DNA from: Vibrio marinisediminis
GTDB taxonomy: Bacteria; Pseudomonadota; Gammaproteobacteria; Enterobacterales; Vibrionaceae
Assembly: GCF_014050145.1 (NCBI RefSeq)
Contig: NZ_JACFYF010000020.1
Span: 1-49,622, forward strand
Direction of reading: 5' to 3'
DNA: 49,622 nucleotides
In this document: positions 34,979 through 43,696 of the stretch, piece after piece
Position numbering within the stretch: the stretch's first letter is position 1
Layout of the letters: each line of letters starts with the position of its first letter
Notes under the pieces: model-generated
The model's input: only the letters and a program-made list of their open reading frames with translations
Told to the model about the DNA's origin: nothing
Databases searched by the model: none
Translations under genes and position numbers: made by a program

Positions 34979-34996
34979 AGCGTACAGTTGTTCGCT
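34960..34996. promoter_or_regulatory. FabR-like operator and inverted half-site at the desaturase promoter
   Basis: AGCGTACAGTTGTTCGCT (34979-34996) is an 18-bp palindrome with arms matching at 7 of 8 positions, close to the FabR (YijC) operator of E. coli fabA/fabB. AACTGTACGCT (34960-34970) is a perfect 11-bp inverted copy of AGCGTACAGTT across an 8-bp spacer that covers the -10 element. Confidence 0.65.
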
Positions 34997-35010
34997 TAAA
35001 GGATATAGCA

Positions 35011-36135
35011 ATGCGTGCTGTGGAAAAGCCACCTCTAATTTGGCTAAATGTGCTTCTTTTTCTAATTACCTTTGTACTCGCTGCGGTTATTACGCCGTGG
35101 TACGGATTTCAACATGGTTATGCTTTAGAACATTGGGTTTGGCTAGTTGTCGCATTCTCATTTTGTAATCTGTCTATTACCGCGGGTTATCATCGCCTTT
35201 GGTCACACAAAACCTATCAAGCTCACCCTGTATTACGCGTGATTTTTGCGTTAGGCGGAGCCTTTGCCCTACAAAACAGTGCATTACATTGGAGTTCAGA
35301 CCACAGAGTTCACCACAAGCATGTTGACAACAATGACAAAGACCCTTATTCAGCTAAGCGCGGCTTTTGGTTTTCACACATTGGTTGGATGCTTAGAAAC
35401 TACAATCAAGACACTTATAACGACTACGGTAATTGTCGTGATCTGCAAAAAGACTGGGTGGTGATGTGGCAGCACAAACACTACCTACTGCTGGCAATAG
35501 TCACCAACATTGGTATCCCCCTACTATTAGGCATAGTCTATCAAGACATCATCGGTATGTTGCTGATTGTAGGGGCTTTACGTTTAGTGCTTAGCCATCA
35601 CACTACGTTCTTTATAAACTCGCTCGCTCATATTTGGGGTAAACAGCCATATACCGACAAAAATACTGCACGAGATAATGGTGTGCTCGCCTTCTTTACG
35701 TTCGGCGAGGGCTACCACAATTTTCATCATATTTTTGAAAATGATTACCGTAACGGTATTTATTGGTGGCAGTACGATCCAACCAAATGGTTGATTAAAA
35801 GCTTTCACTATTTAGGTTTAGCAGAGAAGTTGCGTATCACACCGCAAATTAAGATTGAACAAGCGAAAGCCAAACAAGCCTTTAAGCAGGCGATTGAAAG
35901 GCTCGACGCTCGCCCTGACAACAAAGACGTTAAAGACGCTCTAAACAAAGAGTTTGAGCAACTAATGAAAAAACTCAACGACTACTTCGAACTAAAAAAA
36001 CAAATCGTCGAACAAAAACGTCACAACTTAGTGGAAAAGTATGAGCGATCATTGCTGCTTATCCGTTATCGTCAACTTAAGTCTGAGTTTAAAGCGCAAC
36101 AGAGACAGTGGAATGCCATGCTAACGTGCTGTTAG
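35011..36135 (+). CDS. Delta-9 fatty acid (acyl-CoA/acyl-lipid) desaturase
   Basis: This 374-residue membrane diiron desaturase introduces a cis double bond into acyl chains with oxygen. The three histidine boxes are visible: HRLWSH (61-66), HRVHH (98-102) and HNFHH (236-240), plus hydrophobic segments around residues 10-50 and 160-190. Residues about 280-374 form a charged, Lys/Gln/Glu-rich helical tail with no match to the catalytic domain. The ATG at 35011 has AAAGGA upstream. The FabR-like operator indicates control by membrane unsaturation. It provides oxygen-dependent adjustment of membrane fluidity in addition to FabA/FabB. Confidence 0.9.
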   Translation: MRAVEKPPLIWLNVLLFLITFVLAAVITPWYGFQHGYALEHWVWLVVAFSFCNLSITAGYHRLWSHKTYQAHPVLRVIFALGGAFALQNSALHWSSDHRVHHKHVDNNDKDPYSAKRGFWFSHIGWMLRNYNQDTYNDYGNCRDLQKDWVVMWQHKHYLLLAIVTNIGIPLLLGIVYQDIIGMLLIVGALRLVLSHHTTFFINSLAHIWGKQPYTDKNTARDNGVLAFFTFGEGYHNFHHIFENDYRNGIYWWQYDPTKWLIKSFHYLGLAEKLRITPQIKIEQAKAKQAFKQAIERLDARPDNKDVKDALNKEFEQLMKKLNDYFELKKQIVEQKRHNLVEKYERSLLLIRYRQLKSEFKAQQRQWNAMLTCC

Positions 36136-36165
36136 GGTGTCAAGCCTCCTCACCATCCAAACTTA

Positions 36166-36195
36166 TTAAGGAGTGAACGATTCACTCCTTTTTTA
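36166..36195 (+). terminator. Rho-independent terminator of the desaturase gene
   Basis: AAGGAGTGAA / TTCACTCCTT (36168-36190) with a CGA loop, followed by TTTT. Confidence 0.88.
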
Positions 36196-36480
36196 TGACT
36201 CGTGATTTTGATCACGCAAATCTGATTCATCATCCCTCACCTAAAGCGCCCACTTAATAGCAGTTTTGGAATTAGTGAACAGCATTTTTGGAAAAACTCG
36301 AATAATCAAATCAGACTATCACATTGAAAAATAGAATTTTATTGAAAAGTGAAACATTGATCTTTTCTTTTGCTCGCTAAATTCATGATCCACCTCTCTA
36401 GCCGCCACACCTGAATGTTATTAGACTGTAAATCAATTATTACATCCCGCTCAAGTTCAGTGACGAAACCAGGAAAGCCT
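36196..36480. promoter_or_regulatory. dld upstream region with CRP-like site
   Basis: GTGA-TTTTGA-TCAC at 36202-36215 matches the core of a CRP half-site pair (TGTGA-N6-TCACA). No gene was seen in this 285-nt stretch; the site is about 265 nt before the dld ATG, far for a class I or II site, so its target promoter is uncertain. Confidence 0.4.
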
Positions 36481-38187
36481 ATGAATAACCAAGAGTTAAT
36501 AGCCAAATTCGAACAAATTATTGGCAAAGACAATGTGCTGACTCAGGAACACAAAACCGAGTACTACCGCTCTGGGTTTCGCTCTGGAAAAGGTAAAGCA
36601 CTGGCCGTTTTATTTCCGACTTCGCTCGTTGAGCAGTGGCGTTTACTTGAAGCTGCCGTAGCGGCTAATTGCATCATTATCATGCAGGCAGCGAAAACTG
36701 GATTAACAGAAGGTTCTGCACCCAGTGGGAATGACTATGACCGAGAAGTGGTGATCATCAACATTACTCGCATCAAAACACTGCACCTTTTAGAAGGTGG
36801 TAAACAGATCATTAGCTTACCGGGTGTGAGCTTGCACCAGCTCGAAAAGTCATTAAAAACAGTCAACAGAGCCCCTCACTCAGTGATCGGTTCATCCACT
36901 ATTGGTGCAACCGTTGTTGGCGGCATCGCCAACAATTCGGGTGGTGCATTAGTCAAACGTGGTCCGGCTTATACTGAGCTAGCACTATTTGGTCGAGTCA
37001 CCAAAGAAGGAAAACTCGAATTGGTTAATCACCTTGGCATCACGGGTTTAGGTGACTCACCAGAAGAAATTCTTGCCAATGTAGAGAAAGGACACTTTCA
37101 GCCAGAACAAATCCAAGAGAGCGATGCAATGGCATCCGACCGTGAATACAATGACCGAGTACGTAGCGTTGATGCTGATACCCCTTCTCGATTTAATGCC
37201 GATGCCCGCAGATTGTTTGAGGCTAGCGGTTGCGCCGGAAAGCTCGCCGTATTTGCAGTACGTGTAGACACTTACCCTGTTCCAGAAAAAGAGCAGTTGT
37301 TCTATATTGGCTGTAATGACCCAGCCAAGCTTACTATGCTGCGCCGCGACATACTGAGCCAGTTTAAACACTTACCTGAAATGGGTGAGTATATGCACCG
37401 CGATATTTTTAATTTGGCAGAAAAGTACGGTAAAGATGTGTTTTTGTCGATCAATCACCTTGGTACCGACAATCTGCCTAAATTTTTCAGCTTGAAAGCC
37501 AAAGTTGAAACCTTTCTAAAACGCGTACCTTTTGTATCAAAAGATTTGCCTGACATCATGCTCTACTGGCTAACCAAGCTATTCCCCCAGCATTTGCCAG
37601 CGCGTATGCTCGAATACCGTGATAAGTACGAGCACCATTTGATTCTCAAGATGAGTGATGGCGGCATTGAAGAGGCTAAGAAATACCTTGAAAACACTTG
37701 GTCGAAACAAGACCAATGCGACTATTTCGAATGTAGTGGAGATGAAGGTAAAAAAGCCCTATTACATCGCTTTGCTGCTGCGGGTGCCGCCATTCGCTAT
37801 GAAACCGTTCACGCCAATGACGTCGAAGATATTCTCGCGCTTGATATCGCATTAAGAAGAAATGATGTCGATTGGGTGGAACAGTTACCTGAAGAGATCA
37901 CTAAAGATATGGTCATGGCTTTATATTACGGACACTTCATGTGCCATGTATTCCACCAAGATTATATTTTCAAAAAAGGGGCAGATACCAAGAAGATAAA
38001 AGCGCTGATGCTTAAACTTCTGACAGAAAAAGGGGCCAAGTACCCTGCAGAGCATAACGTTGGGCACCTTTATGAAGCAGAAAAACAACTTCAAGAGTTC
38101 TATCATTCACTCGACCCAACCAATACCTTCAACCCTGGCATTGGCAAAATGAGCAAATACAAACGCAATTGTAGTTGCTGCGGTTAG
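36481..38187 (+). CDS. dld: Membrane-associated FAD-dependent D-lactate dehydrogenase (quinone)
   Basis: This 568-residue enzyme (E. coli Dld is 571) oxidises D-lactate to pyruvate and passes electrons to ubiquinone. The FAD-binding PCMH domain (about 40-250) has TEGSAPSGNDYDREVVIINI and STIGATVVGGIANNSGGALV. The Dld C-terminal membrane-binding domain follows (VGHLYEAEKQLQEFYHSLDP at the end). The ATG at 36481 has AGGA seven nt upstream; an ATG 22 codons further up lacks a site. It is alone in its transcript. The last residues NCSCCG form a small Cys cluster. Confidence 0.95.
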   Translation: MNNQELIAKFEQIIGKDNVLTQEHKTEYYRSGFRSGKGKALAVLFPTSLVEQWRLLEAAVAANCIIIMQAAKTGLTEGSAPSGNDYDREVVIINITRIKTLHLLEGGKQIISLPGVSLHQLEKSLKTVNRAPHSVIGSSTIGATVVGGIANNSGGALVKRGPAYTELALFGRVTKEGKLELVNHLGITGLGDSPEEILANVEKGHFQPEQIQESDAMASDREYNDRVRSVDADTPSRFNADARRLFEASGCAGKLAVFAVRVDTYPVPEKEQLFYIGCNDPAKLTMLRRDILSQFKHLPEMGEYMHRDIFNLAEKYGKDVFLSINHLGTDNLPKFFSLKAKVETFLKRVPFVSKDLPDIMLYWLTKLFPQHLPARMLEYRDKYEHHLILKMSDGGIEEAKKYLENTWSKQDQCDYFECSGDEGKKALLHRFAAAGAAIRYETVHANDVEDILALDIALRRNDVDWVEQLPEEITKDMVMALYYGHFMCHVFHQDYIFKKGADTKKIKALMLKLLTEKGAKYPAEHNVGHLYEAEKQLQEFYHSLDPTNTFNPGIGKMSKYKRNCSCCG

Positions 38188-38262
38188 TATCAATCTCGAT
38201 CCCTTGTTTAGCCACAAGGGATCAACTCAAAAACCAAAGCTAAACTCATATGAACATTGCTA

Positions 38263-38706
38263 TCAAGCTCGGTTTGTATCCAACCACACTTTCAATTTAT
38301 CAATCTTTTCCAATGTTTGTTGCATCTCATTTTCATCCCACTGTGCAAAAATCTCGTCTATTACGGGTGTGAAACTAACGTATGCGGCTTGTACTGTTTC
38401 AACCCCGTATGCATTAATCCGTATCCATTTTTTACGCCCATCAACTAGGTCTTTCTCGATATCCAGCATGTCCATTTGATGCAATTTATTGATGACTTTT
38501 GTCAGCCCAGGCTGGTTCATTTGCATCACTTTTGCTAATTCACTAATCGTCTGAGCCTCATCTCTATGGCGCAAAAAGTGAGTGAGAATAGTAAATTGAG
38601 ATGGAGTGATACCAAAAGGGACCAAGTGTCGAACCAATAAGCTTTCTGTAAGCTGATTAACTATTCCTAAAGAAATGAATAAGTTATTTGCTATTTCACT
38701 TTTCAT
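38263..38706 (-). CDS. MarR-family transcriptional regulator
   Basis: The 147-residue protein has the winged helix of MarR regulators (SELAKVMQMNQPGLTKVINKLHQMDMLDIEKD, then the wing DLVDGRKKWIRI). No Cys-based oxidation switch is obvious. Start is uncertain between ATG 38706 and ATG 38715 (three codons longer); the first is slightly favoured by spacing. It is divergent from the nitroreductase-like gene across a region with paired dyads, its likely operator; regulation of that gene and itself is inferred. Confidence 0.85.
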   Translation of the reverse strand: MKSEIANNLFISLGIVNQLTESLLVRHLVPFGITPSQFTILTHFLRHRDEAQTISELAKVMQMNQPGLTKVINKLHQMDMLDIEKDLVDGRKKWIRINAYGVETVQAAYVSFTPVIDEIFAQWDENEMQQTLEKIDKLKVWLDTNRA

Positions 38707-38737
38707 GCAGATCATTCTCTCAATATATATTGATAAT

Positions 38738-38773
38738 ACATTCCCAGGAATGTATATTTATTCCATGGAATGT
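38738..38773. promoter_or_regulatory. Two dyads 20 bp apart between marR-type and nitroreductase-like genes
   Basis: Dyad 1 is ACATTCC-CA-GGAATGT (38738-38753). Dyad 2 is TATTCC-AT-GGAATGT (38759-38773). Centres are 20 bp apart, two helical turns, on the same face. A third TCCATGGA (38789-38796) runs into the ribosome binding site. Good candidate MarR operators. Confidence 0.65.
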
Positions 38774-38805
38774 ATTCTATCTATTTTTTCCATGGAGGAA
38801 AAGTA

Positions 38806-39984
38806 ATGAACAGACGTAGTTTTATTAAGGTGATGGGAACAGGTGCGGTAATAGTCGCCGCGTCTCCTCTGGTTATCACTCAGTTATCAGATGAAAAACC
38901 CGTAATACTGAGACCATTGCATGATTATCAAGATATTCGTAAGACATTGATCAGTTACGCAATGCTATGCCCAAACCCACATAACAAACAGCCATGGAAA
39001 GTATCCCTAAGCAAAAGCAACGTTATTCGTATTTTCGTCGATGAGGAAAGGCTGCTACCTGAGACAGACCCTTATCATCGACAAATTCATATCGGAATCG
39101 GCTGTTTTGTTGATAGTTTAATTATTGCAGCAAAACATTTTAGTATGCGCCCCCAAATTAACTACTTTCCACAAGGCGAATACGACAACCTAAGTTTGGA
39201 ACCACTGCCTGTGGTCGACATCACTCTTGACGTTGTTAAAGCAACTGTTGGAGAGGATTTACATGGTGAAACATTACCCAATGAAACATTATTTCGCGAG
39301 CTCTCACGTCGACAAACGACGAAGATTCCTTACAGTCCGACTATGCTTCCAGACTCCGTGCTAGCTAACCTTTCTCATTTAGTCACTGATCAACAACACT
39401 ACATCAAGTTTATCAGTGACCACAAAGATAAAACTAAGATGGCAAGCTATTTAGTTGACGCAATAACCATTGAAGAAAGTAATAAATACAGAAGCTTAGA
39501 GACCATCAATATGTTCCGATTTACCAACGAAGAATTTGCCAAATATCGCGATGGGTTTGGGTTGGAGCAAAACGGAGTCTCTGGCATAAAAAAATGGATA
39601 GCAGAAACGATGTTTATTAGTCGTGAAAAAGCTGAACGCGACCCTACCTCATTTGGACAACAAGGTATTAATAAGGTGAAAGAAGTCGTAGCTGACAACC
39701 CTCACTACGCTCTGTTAGTGACCAAAGAGAATAGTCGGCAAACACAGATAAAAATTGGTGAAATCTACAATCGTATCAATCTAACCTGCAGTCATTTAGG
39801 TGTGGCTATGCACCCGATGAGCCAAATTTTAGAAGAATATGATGATATGCGTTCTCTGCAAACAACGTTTAAGCAGCATTTCCAAATTGAAACTAACGAC
39901 ACAGTGCAAATGTTGTTTCGTTTAGGAAAAGCCCCAGCAACAGCCATGACTCCGAGACGAGAAGTTAAGTCGATATTAGTGTGA
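38806..39984 (+). CDS. Tat-exported Acg-like nitroreductase-family protein
   Basis: This 392-residue protein begins with a twin-arginine signal (NRRSFIKVMGTGAVIVAASP). The body resembles the Acg-type nitroreductase branch: CPNPHNKQPWK, a form of the HNTQPW motif near the flavin site, LSRRQTTKIPY, and C-terminal HLGVAMHPMSQILEEYD. An FMN-binding, periplasmic oxidoreductase or flavin-binding role is inferred. The ATG at 38806 has GGAGG seven nt upstream; an upstream ATG would put a non-signal segment first. The natural substrate is unknown. Confidence 0.72.
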   Translation: MNRRSFIKVMGTGAVIVAASPLVITQLSDEKPVILRPLHDYQDIRKTLISYAMLCPNPHNKQPWKVSLSKSNVIRIFVDEERLLPETDPYHRQIHIGIGCFVDSLIIAAKHFSMRPQINYFPQGEYDNLSLEPLPVVDITLDVVKATVGEDLHGETLPNETLFRELSRRQTTKIPYSPTMLPDSVLANLSHLVTDQQHYIKFISDHKDKTKMASYLVDAITIEESNKYRSLETINMFRFTNEEFAKYRDGFGLEQNGVSGIKKWIAETMFISREKAERDPTSFGQQGINKVKEVVADNPHYALLVTKENSRQTQIKIGEIYNRINLTCSHLGVAMHPMSQILEEYDDMRSLQTTFKQHFQIETNDTVQMLFRLGKAPATAMTPRREVKSILV

Positions 39985-40022
39985 ACCACTGAGGTGGAAA
40001 GCCGTTTGAAATTAAATAAATA

Positions 40023-40072
40023 GGCTCCGTTCACTGATGTATTAAATACATCATGTAAACAGAGCCATTTTT
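40023..40072 (+). terminator. Long hairpin terminator after the nitroreductase-like gene
   Basis: GGCTC/GAGCC outside and TGATGTATT/AATACATCA inside form a nearly continuous stem of about 20 pairs with one bulge and two mismatches (40023-40066), followed by ATTTTT. Confidence 0.75.
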
Positions 40073-40124
40073 CAATAGAGACTGGATTTGGTTCTATTGA
40101 AATGAATCACCGACAGAGCGTCAG

Positions 40125-41501
40125 TTATTTCATGATACGAGCTTTAAGTGCTTTGCCTTTCACTTTGCCCATTTGCAGTTGTTTCAATGCTACTTTCGCC
40201 ACATCGTTTTCAACTGCTACGTATGAAACCATCGCTAAGATATTGATCTTACCAATGCGTTTGCCATCAATACCTGCCGTCTTAGTTAACGCACCTAGAA
40301 TATCACCTGCTCGCACTTTCATCTTCTTACCACCCAAAATTTGGATAGTTGTCATTGCTGCTTGGTAAGGTTCACCACTTGGTTTACTTGGTAGTGCCTT
40401 TGGTGAAATTTCGATATCCATGTACTCTTCAATCAGAGCGACACGGTAACCATCTTTCTCACTGTAGAAACTAAACGCTTGTCCTTTCGCACCCGCACGA
40501 CCGGTACGACCAATACGGTGTACGTGAACTTCTGGATCGCGTGACAATTCGAAGTTAAAGACCGCATCTAGGTTTTCAACATCCAAACCACGAGCCGCTA
40601 CGTCTGTCGCAACTAAAATTGAAATACTCTTGTTAGCAAACATAGTCAGTGCTTGATCGCGTTCGCGCTGTTCCATATCACCATGAAGCTCTACAACGCT
40701 AAAACCGCGATGCAGTAACTCGTCAGTCACGTTCATCACTTCTTTCTTGGTATTACAGAATACAACTGATGACTGAGGGCGGTGAGTCAACAACAAAGCT
40801 TCCAAAGCATCATCACGCTCTTGTGTCGACTCTAGTTTGAAGAATGTCTGCTCAATCGTCGTGGTTTGGTGCGTCGATTCTACTTTTACCATCAAAGGTG
40901 ATTGAGTAATACGGCTTGCAATCGCTTCAATCTGTTTCGGGAAAGTCGCACTAAACAACAAGGTTTGGCGTTGTTTTGGTGCTTGTTCGATCACCGCATC
41001 AAGCGCTTCTTGGAAGCCCATTTCTAGCATGCGGTCAGCTTCATCAAGCACTAAGGTATTTAGCTCAGATAGATCGATTCGACCTTTGCTCAAATGGTCC
41101 AAAATTCGACCTGGGGTACCAACTAGAATGTGTGCACCATGCTCAAGTGAACCTATTTGTGGTCCCATTGGCATACCGCCACATAAAGTCAGTACTTTAA
41201 TGTTGTGAATGCCACGCGCTAATGTACGAATCTCTTTTGCTACTTGATCCGCAAGCTCACGCGTTGGGCACAGTACTAGCGACTGTACACGAAAACGTTG
41301 AACATTTAGGTTGCTCAATAGTGCCAGTGAAAACGTTGCTGTTTTGCCTGAGCCTGTTTTGCCTTGTCCAATAACATCTTTACCTTCAAGCAGTGTCGGC
41401 AGACTTTGTGCCTGAATAGCCGTCATTTGCGTATAGCCAAGTGTGTCTAGCGTTGTTAGTAGCTCATTTCTTAGTGGCAGGGATTTAAATGAATCTGTCA
41501 C
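40125..41501 (-). CDS. dbpA: ATP-dependent RNA helicase DbpA
   Basis: This 458-residue DEAD-box helicase has GKTGSGKT, PTRELADQ, GTPGRILDHL, DEAD, SAT and HRIGRTGRAGAKG. The C-terminal DbpA RNA-binding domain (about 380-458; TIQILGGKKMKVRAGDILGA with VKGKALKARIMK at the end) directs the enzyme to helix 92 of 23S rRNA in E. coli, for 50S assembly. The start is GTG 41501 with AGAAGAGA upstream. It is downstream of folE on the same strand with a terminator between them. It is distinct from the RhlE-like helicase at 19-20 kb. Confidence 0.95.
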   Translation of the reverse strand: MTDSFKSLPLRNELLTTLDTLGYTQMTAIQAQSLPTLLEGKDVIGQGKTGSGKTATFSLALLSNLNVQRFRVQSLVLCPTRELADQVAKEIRTLARGIHNIKVLTLCGGMPMGPQIGSLEHGAHILVGTPGRILDHLSKGRIDLSELNTLVLDEADRMLEMGFQEALDAVIEQAPKQRQTLLFSATFPKQIEAIASRITQSPLMVKVESTHQTTTIEQTFFKLESTQERDDALEALLLTHRPQSSVVFCNTKKEVMNVTDELLHRGFSVVELHGDMEQRERDQALTMFANKSISILVATDVAARGLDVENLDAVFNFELSRDPEVHVHRIGRTGRAGAKGQAFSFYSEKDGYRVALIEEYMDIEISPKALPSKPSGEPYQAAMTTIQILGGKKMKVRAGDILGALTKTAGIDGKRIGKINILAMVSYVAVENDVAKVALKQLQMGKVKGKALKARIMK

Positions 41502-41572
41502 AATCTCTTCTCGTCGATATTGCCCTAAACCTCAGTTACATATTGCAGGCTTAGCAGCTTAAAATTGTTGAA

Positions 41573-41601
41573 TAAAAAAACCGCCTCATACGAAGCGGTT
41601 T
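41573..41601 (-). terminator. Rho-independent terminator of folE
   Basis: AAACCGC / GCGGTTT (41578-41601) with a 10-nt loop, followed on the minus strand by a T7 run, 26 nt after the folE stop. Confidence 0.82.
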
Positions 41602-41626
41602 TCCGTAATCTGGTATAACCCAAAGG

Positions 41627-42280
41627 TTATCTCAAGCCGTGTAGAAATTCAGCACGGGTTGCAGGGATAGATTTAAAAATTCCGCCCAGCGCAGTTGTTG
41701 TGGTTACGCTAGTCGCATCCATTACCCCACGTGATTTCACGCAGTAATGGGTTGCATCAATAGTGACCGCGACATCATCCGACTCAAGTAACGTTTGCAA
41801 CGCAACGAGAATTTGCTGCGTTAGACGTTCTTGTACTTGTGGACGCTGTGAGAAAAATCTCACAATGCGGTTGATCTTAGAAAGACCAATAATTTTCCCA
41901 CGCGGAATGTACGCCACAGCCGCTTTACCATCAATAGTGACTAGATGATGCTCACAAGTGCTGGTTAAAGTAATGTCCTTTACTCGAACCATTTCACTGA
42001 CATTCATCTTATTTTCGATGACGGTGATTTTTGGGAAGTTTTGATAGTCAAGACCAGAAAAAATCTCATCAACATACATCTTTGAAATACGATGCGGGGT
42101 CTCTTCTAAGCTGTCGTCAGTTAAATCCAAATCAAGTAGCGTTAATATCTCACGCATATGATATTGAATCTTTTCCTTCTTTTCTTCACGACTGAACCCG
42201 CTACGCACCATTGGCGTTTCGAGTCCGCGGCTTTCAAGCGCATCTTTTACTAACTTCGCTGATTCGCTAAGACCTGACAT
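41627..42280 (-). CDS. folE: GTP cyclohydrolase I
   Basis: This 217-residue enzyme makes 7,8-dihydroneopterin triphosphate from GTP, the first step of folate synthesis. The zinc and active-site elements are present: [20 protein letters not shown] (zinc Cys and His), [22 protein letters not shown], and [12 protein letters not shown] with the second zinc Cys. Size equals the E. coli enzyme (222). The product also feeds other pterins; the neighbouring moeA/moeB act in molybdopterin synthesis, which starts with a different enzyme, so the adjacency is only loosely functional. It is divergent from moeA (172-nt gap). Confidence 0.96.
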   Translation of the reverse strand: MSGLSESAKLVKDALESRGLETPMVRSGFSREEKKEKIQYHMREILTLLDLDLTDDSLEETPHRISKMYVDEIFSGLDYQNFPKITVIENKMNVSEMVRVKDITLTSTCEHHLVTIDGKAAVAYIPRGKIIGLSKINRIVRFFSQRPQVQERLTQQILVALQTLLESDDVAVTIDATHYCVKSRGVMDATSVTTTTALGGIFKSIPATRAEFLHGLR

Positions 42281-42452
42281 TCCACTTCCTCACAATTACT
42301 CCTTGCGGACGGGTGACAAGGATACTCGGATTTTTGCCGAATTACACCCACATTTTCTTTAAGGGCTAGGCTTGCAAAGCGACGGCAGCCTTATTGTGGC
42401 GCGGAAAGTATGTTAAAGTTGGCTCAAACTAGAAATACATTAGGAATCATAC

Positions 42453-43688
42453 ATGGGTTGCTGTGACGCTCCGGGCTTGATGCCACTAGAAGAAGCGATG
42501 GATAACATGCTATCGCGCATTAAACCGATTCAAACCACCCTTCGCTTGCCCCTTGCTGAGGCTTTAGGCTACGTACTGGCTGAAGAGATTCTATCGCCAA
42601 TTTTTGTGCCTCCTTTTGACAACTCTGCAATGGACGGTTACGCCCTCCGCATTGCGGACCTTGAACAATCAAAAACCTTACCATTAGCGGGTAAGTCCTT
42701 TGCTGGTCTACCTTTTGAAGGTGAATGGCCACAAGGCACCTGCGTTCGAATAATGACGGGTGCGAAAATCCCTCAAGGTTGCGACGCGGTTATCATGCAA
42801 GAAAACACTCAGGTTACTGAGGATGGCATTTTATTCTTGCAAGACGAAGTGAAGCTGAACAATAACATTCGCCCAACCGGTGATGATATTAAGCAAGGTG
42901 ATATCGTACTGCCTAAAGGCGCTCGTTTATCCCCGCGTGATATCCCAATGATCGCGACACTGGGTGTCAGCCATGTGGTTGTAGTGCGTAAACCTAAAGT
43001 TGCCTTTTTCTCTACTGGCGATGAATTGAAACCACTTGGTGAGCCACTGGCTGAAGGGCAAATTTACGACAGCAACCGCTATGGTATTAAACCACTTATC
43101 GAAAATTTTGGTTGTGAAGCGATCGATCTCGGTATTATTCCTGATTGCCCAAAAACCCTTGCAGAAACGTTTGAGCAAGCACAACAGTTAGCGGATGTGG
43201 TTGTCACCTCTGGTGGCGTCAGTGTGGGCGAAGCGGATTACACCAAAGATATTCTTGAAGAGCTTGGTGAAATTGGCTTTTGGAAGTTGGCGATCAAACC
43301 AGGTAAACCATTTGCATTCGGCAAACTCAATACCGCATGGTTCTGCGGTTTACCAGGTAACCCTGTTTCAGCCGTGCTAACCATGTACGTTTTGGTTCAG
43401 CCGATGCTAGCAAAATTAGCCGGTCACACTGAATGGAAAGCCCCTGAGTCTATCCCTGCAATCACCAAAACCGCCTTTAAGAAAGGACCAGGTCGTACAG
43501 ATTACCAACGCGGTGTTTATACCATAGAAGACGGTCAATTTGTGGTTGAAACAACGGGTAATCAAAGCTCTGGTGCGTTCCGTTCTATGAGCCTTGCGAA
43601 TTGTTTTGTTGTCCTTGAGCGCGAACGTGGTCGTGTGGAAGTGGGCGAAACGGTGCAGATCCAACTGTTTAACTCAACGTTATACTAG
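42453..43688 (+). CDS. moeA: Molybdopterin molybdenumtransferase
   Basis: This 411-residue protein (same length as E. coli MoeA) inserts molybdate into adenylylated molybdopterin. The visible pieces are PPFDNSAMDGYAL, MTGAKIPQGCDAVIMQE, FFSTGDELKPLGEPL, the MoCF-like VTSGGVSVGEADYTKD, and GLPGNPVSAVLTMY. The ATG at 42453 has AGGA seven nt upstream. It is 8 nt before moeB, so co-transcribed and probably translationally coupled. Confidence 0.95.
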   Translation: MGCCDAPGLMPLEEAMDNMLSRIKPIQTTLRLPLAEALGYVLAEEILSPIFVPPFDNSAMDGYALRIADLEQSKTLPLAGKSFAGLPFEGEWPQGTCVRIMTGAKIPQGCDAVIMQENTQVTEDGILFLQDEVKLNNNIRPTGDDIKQGDIVLPKGARLSPRDIPMIATLGVSHVVVVRKPKVAFFSTGDELKPLGEPLAEGQIYDSNRYGIKPLIENFGCEAIDLGIIPDCPKTLAETFEQAQQLADVVVTSGGVSVGEADYTKDILEELGEIGFWKLAIKPGKPFAFGKLNTAWFCGLPGNPVSAVLTMYVLVQPMLAKLAGHTEWKAPESIPAITKTAFKKGPGRTDYQRGVYTIEDGQFVVETTGNQSSGAFRSMSLANCFVVLERERGRVEVGETVQIQLFNSTLY

Positions 43689-43696
43689 GAGCGAGT

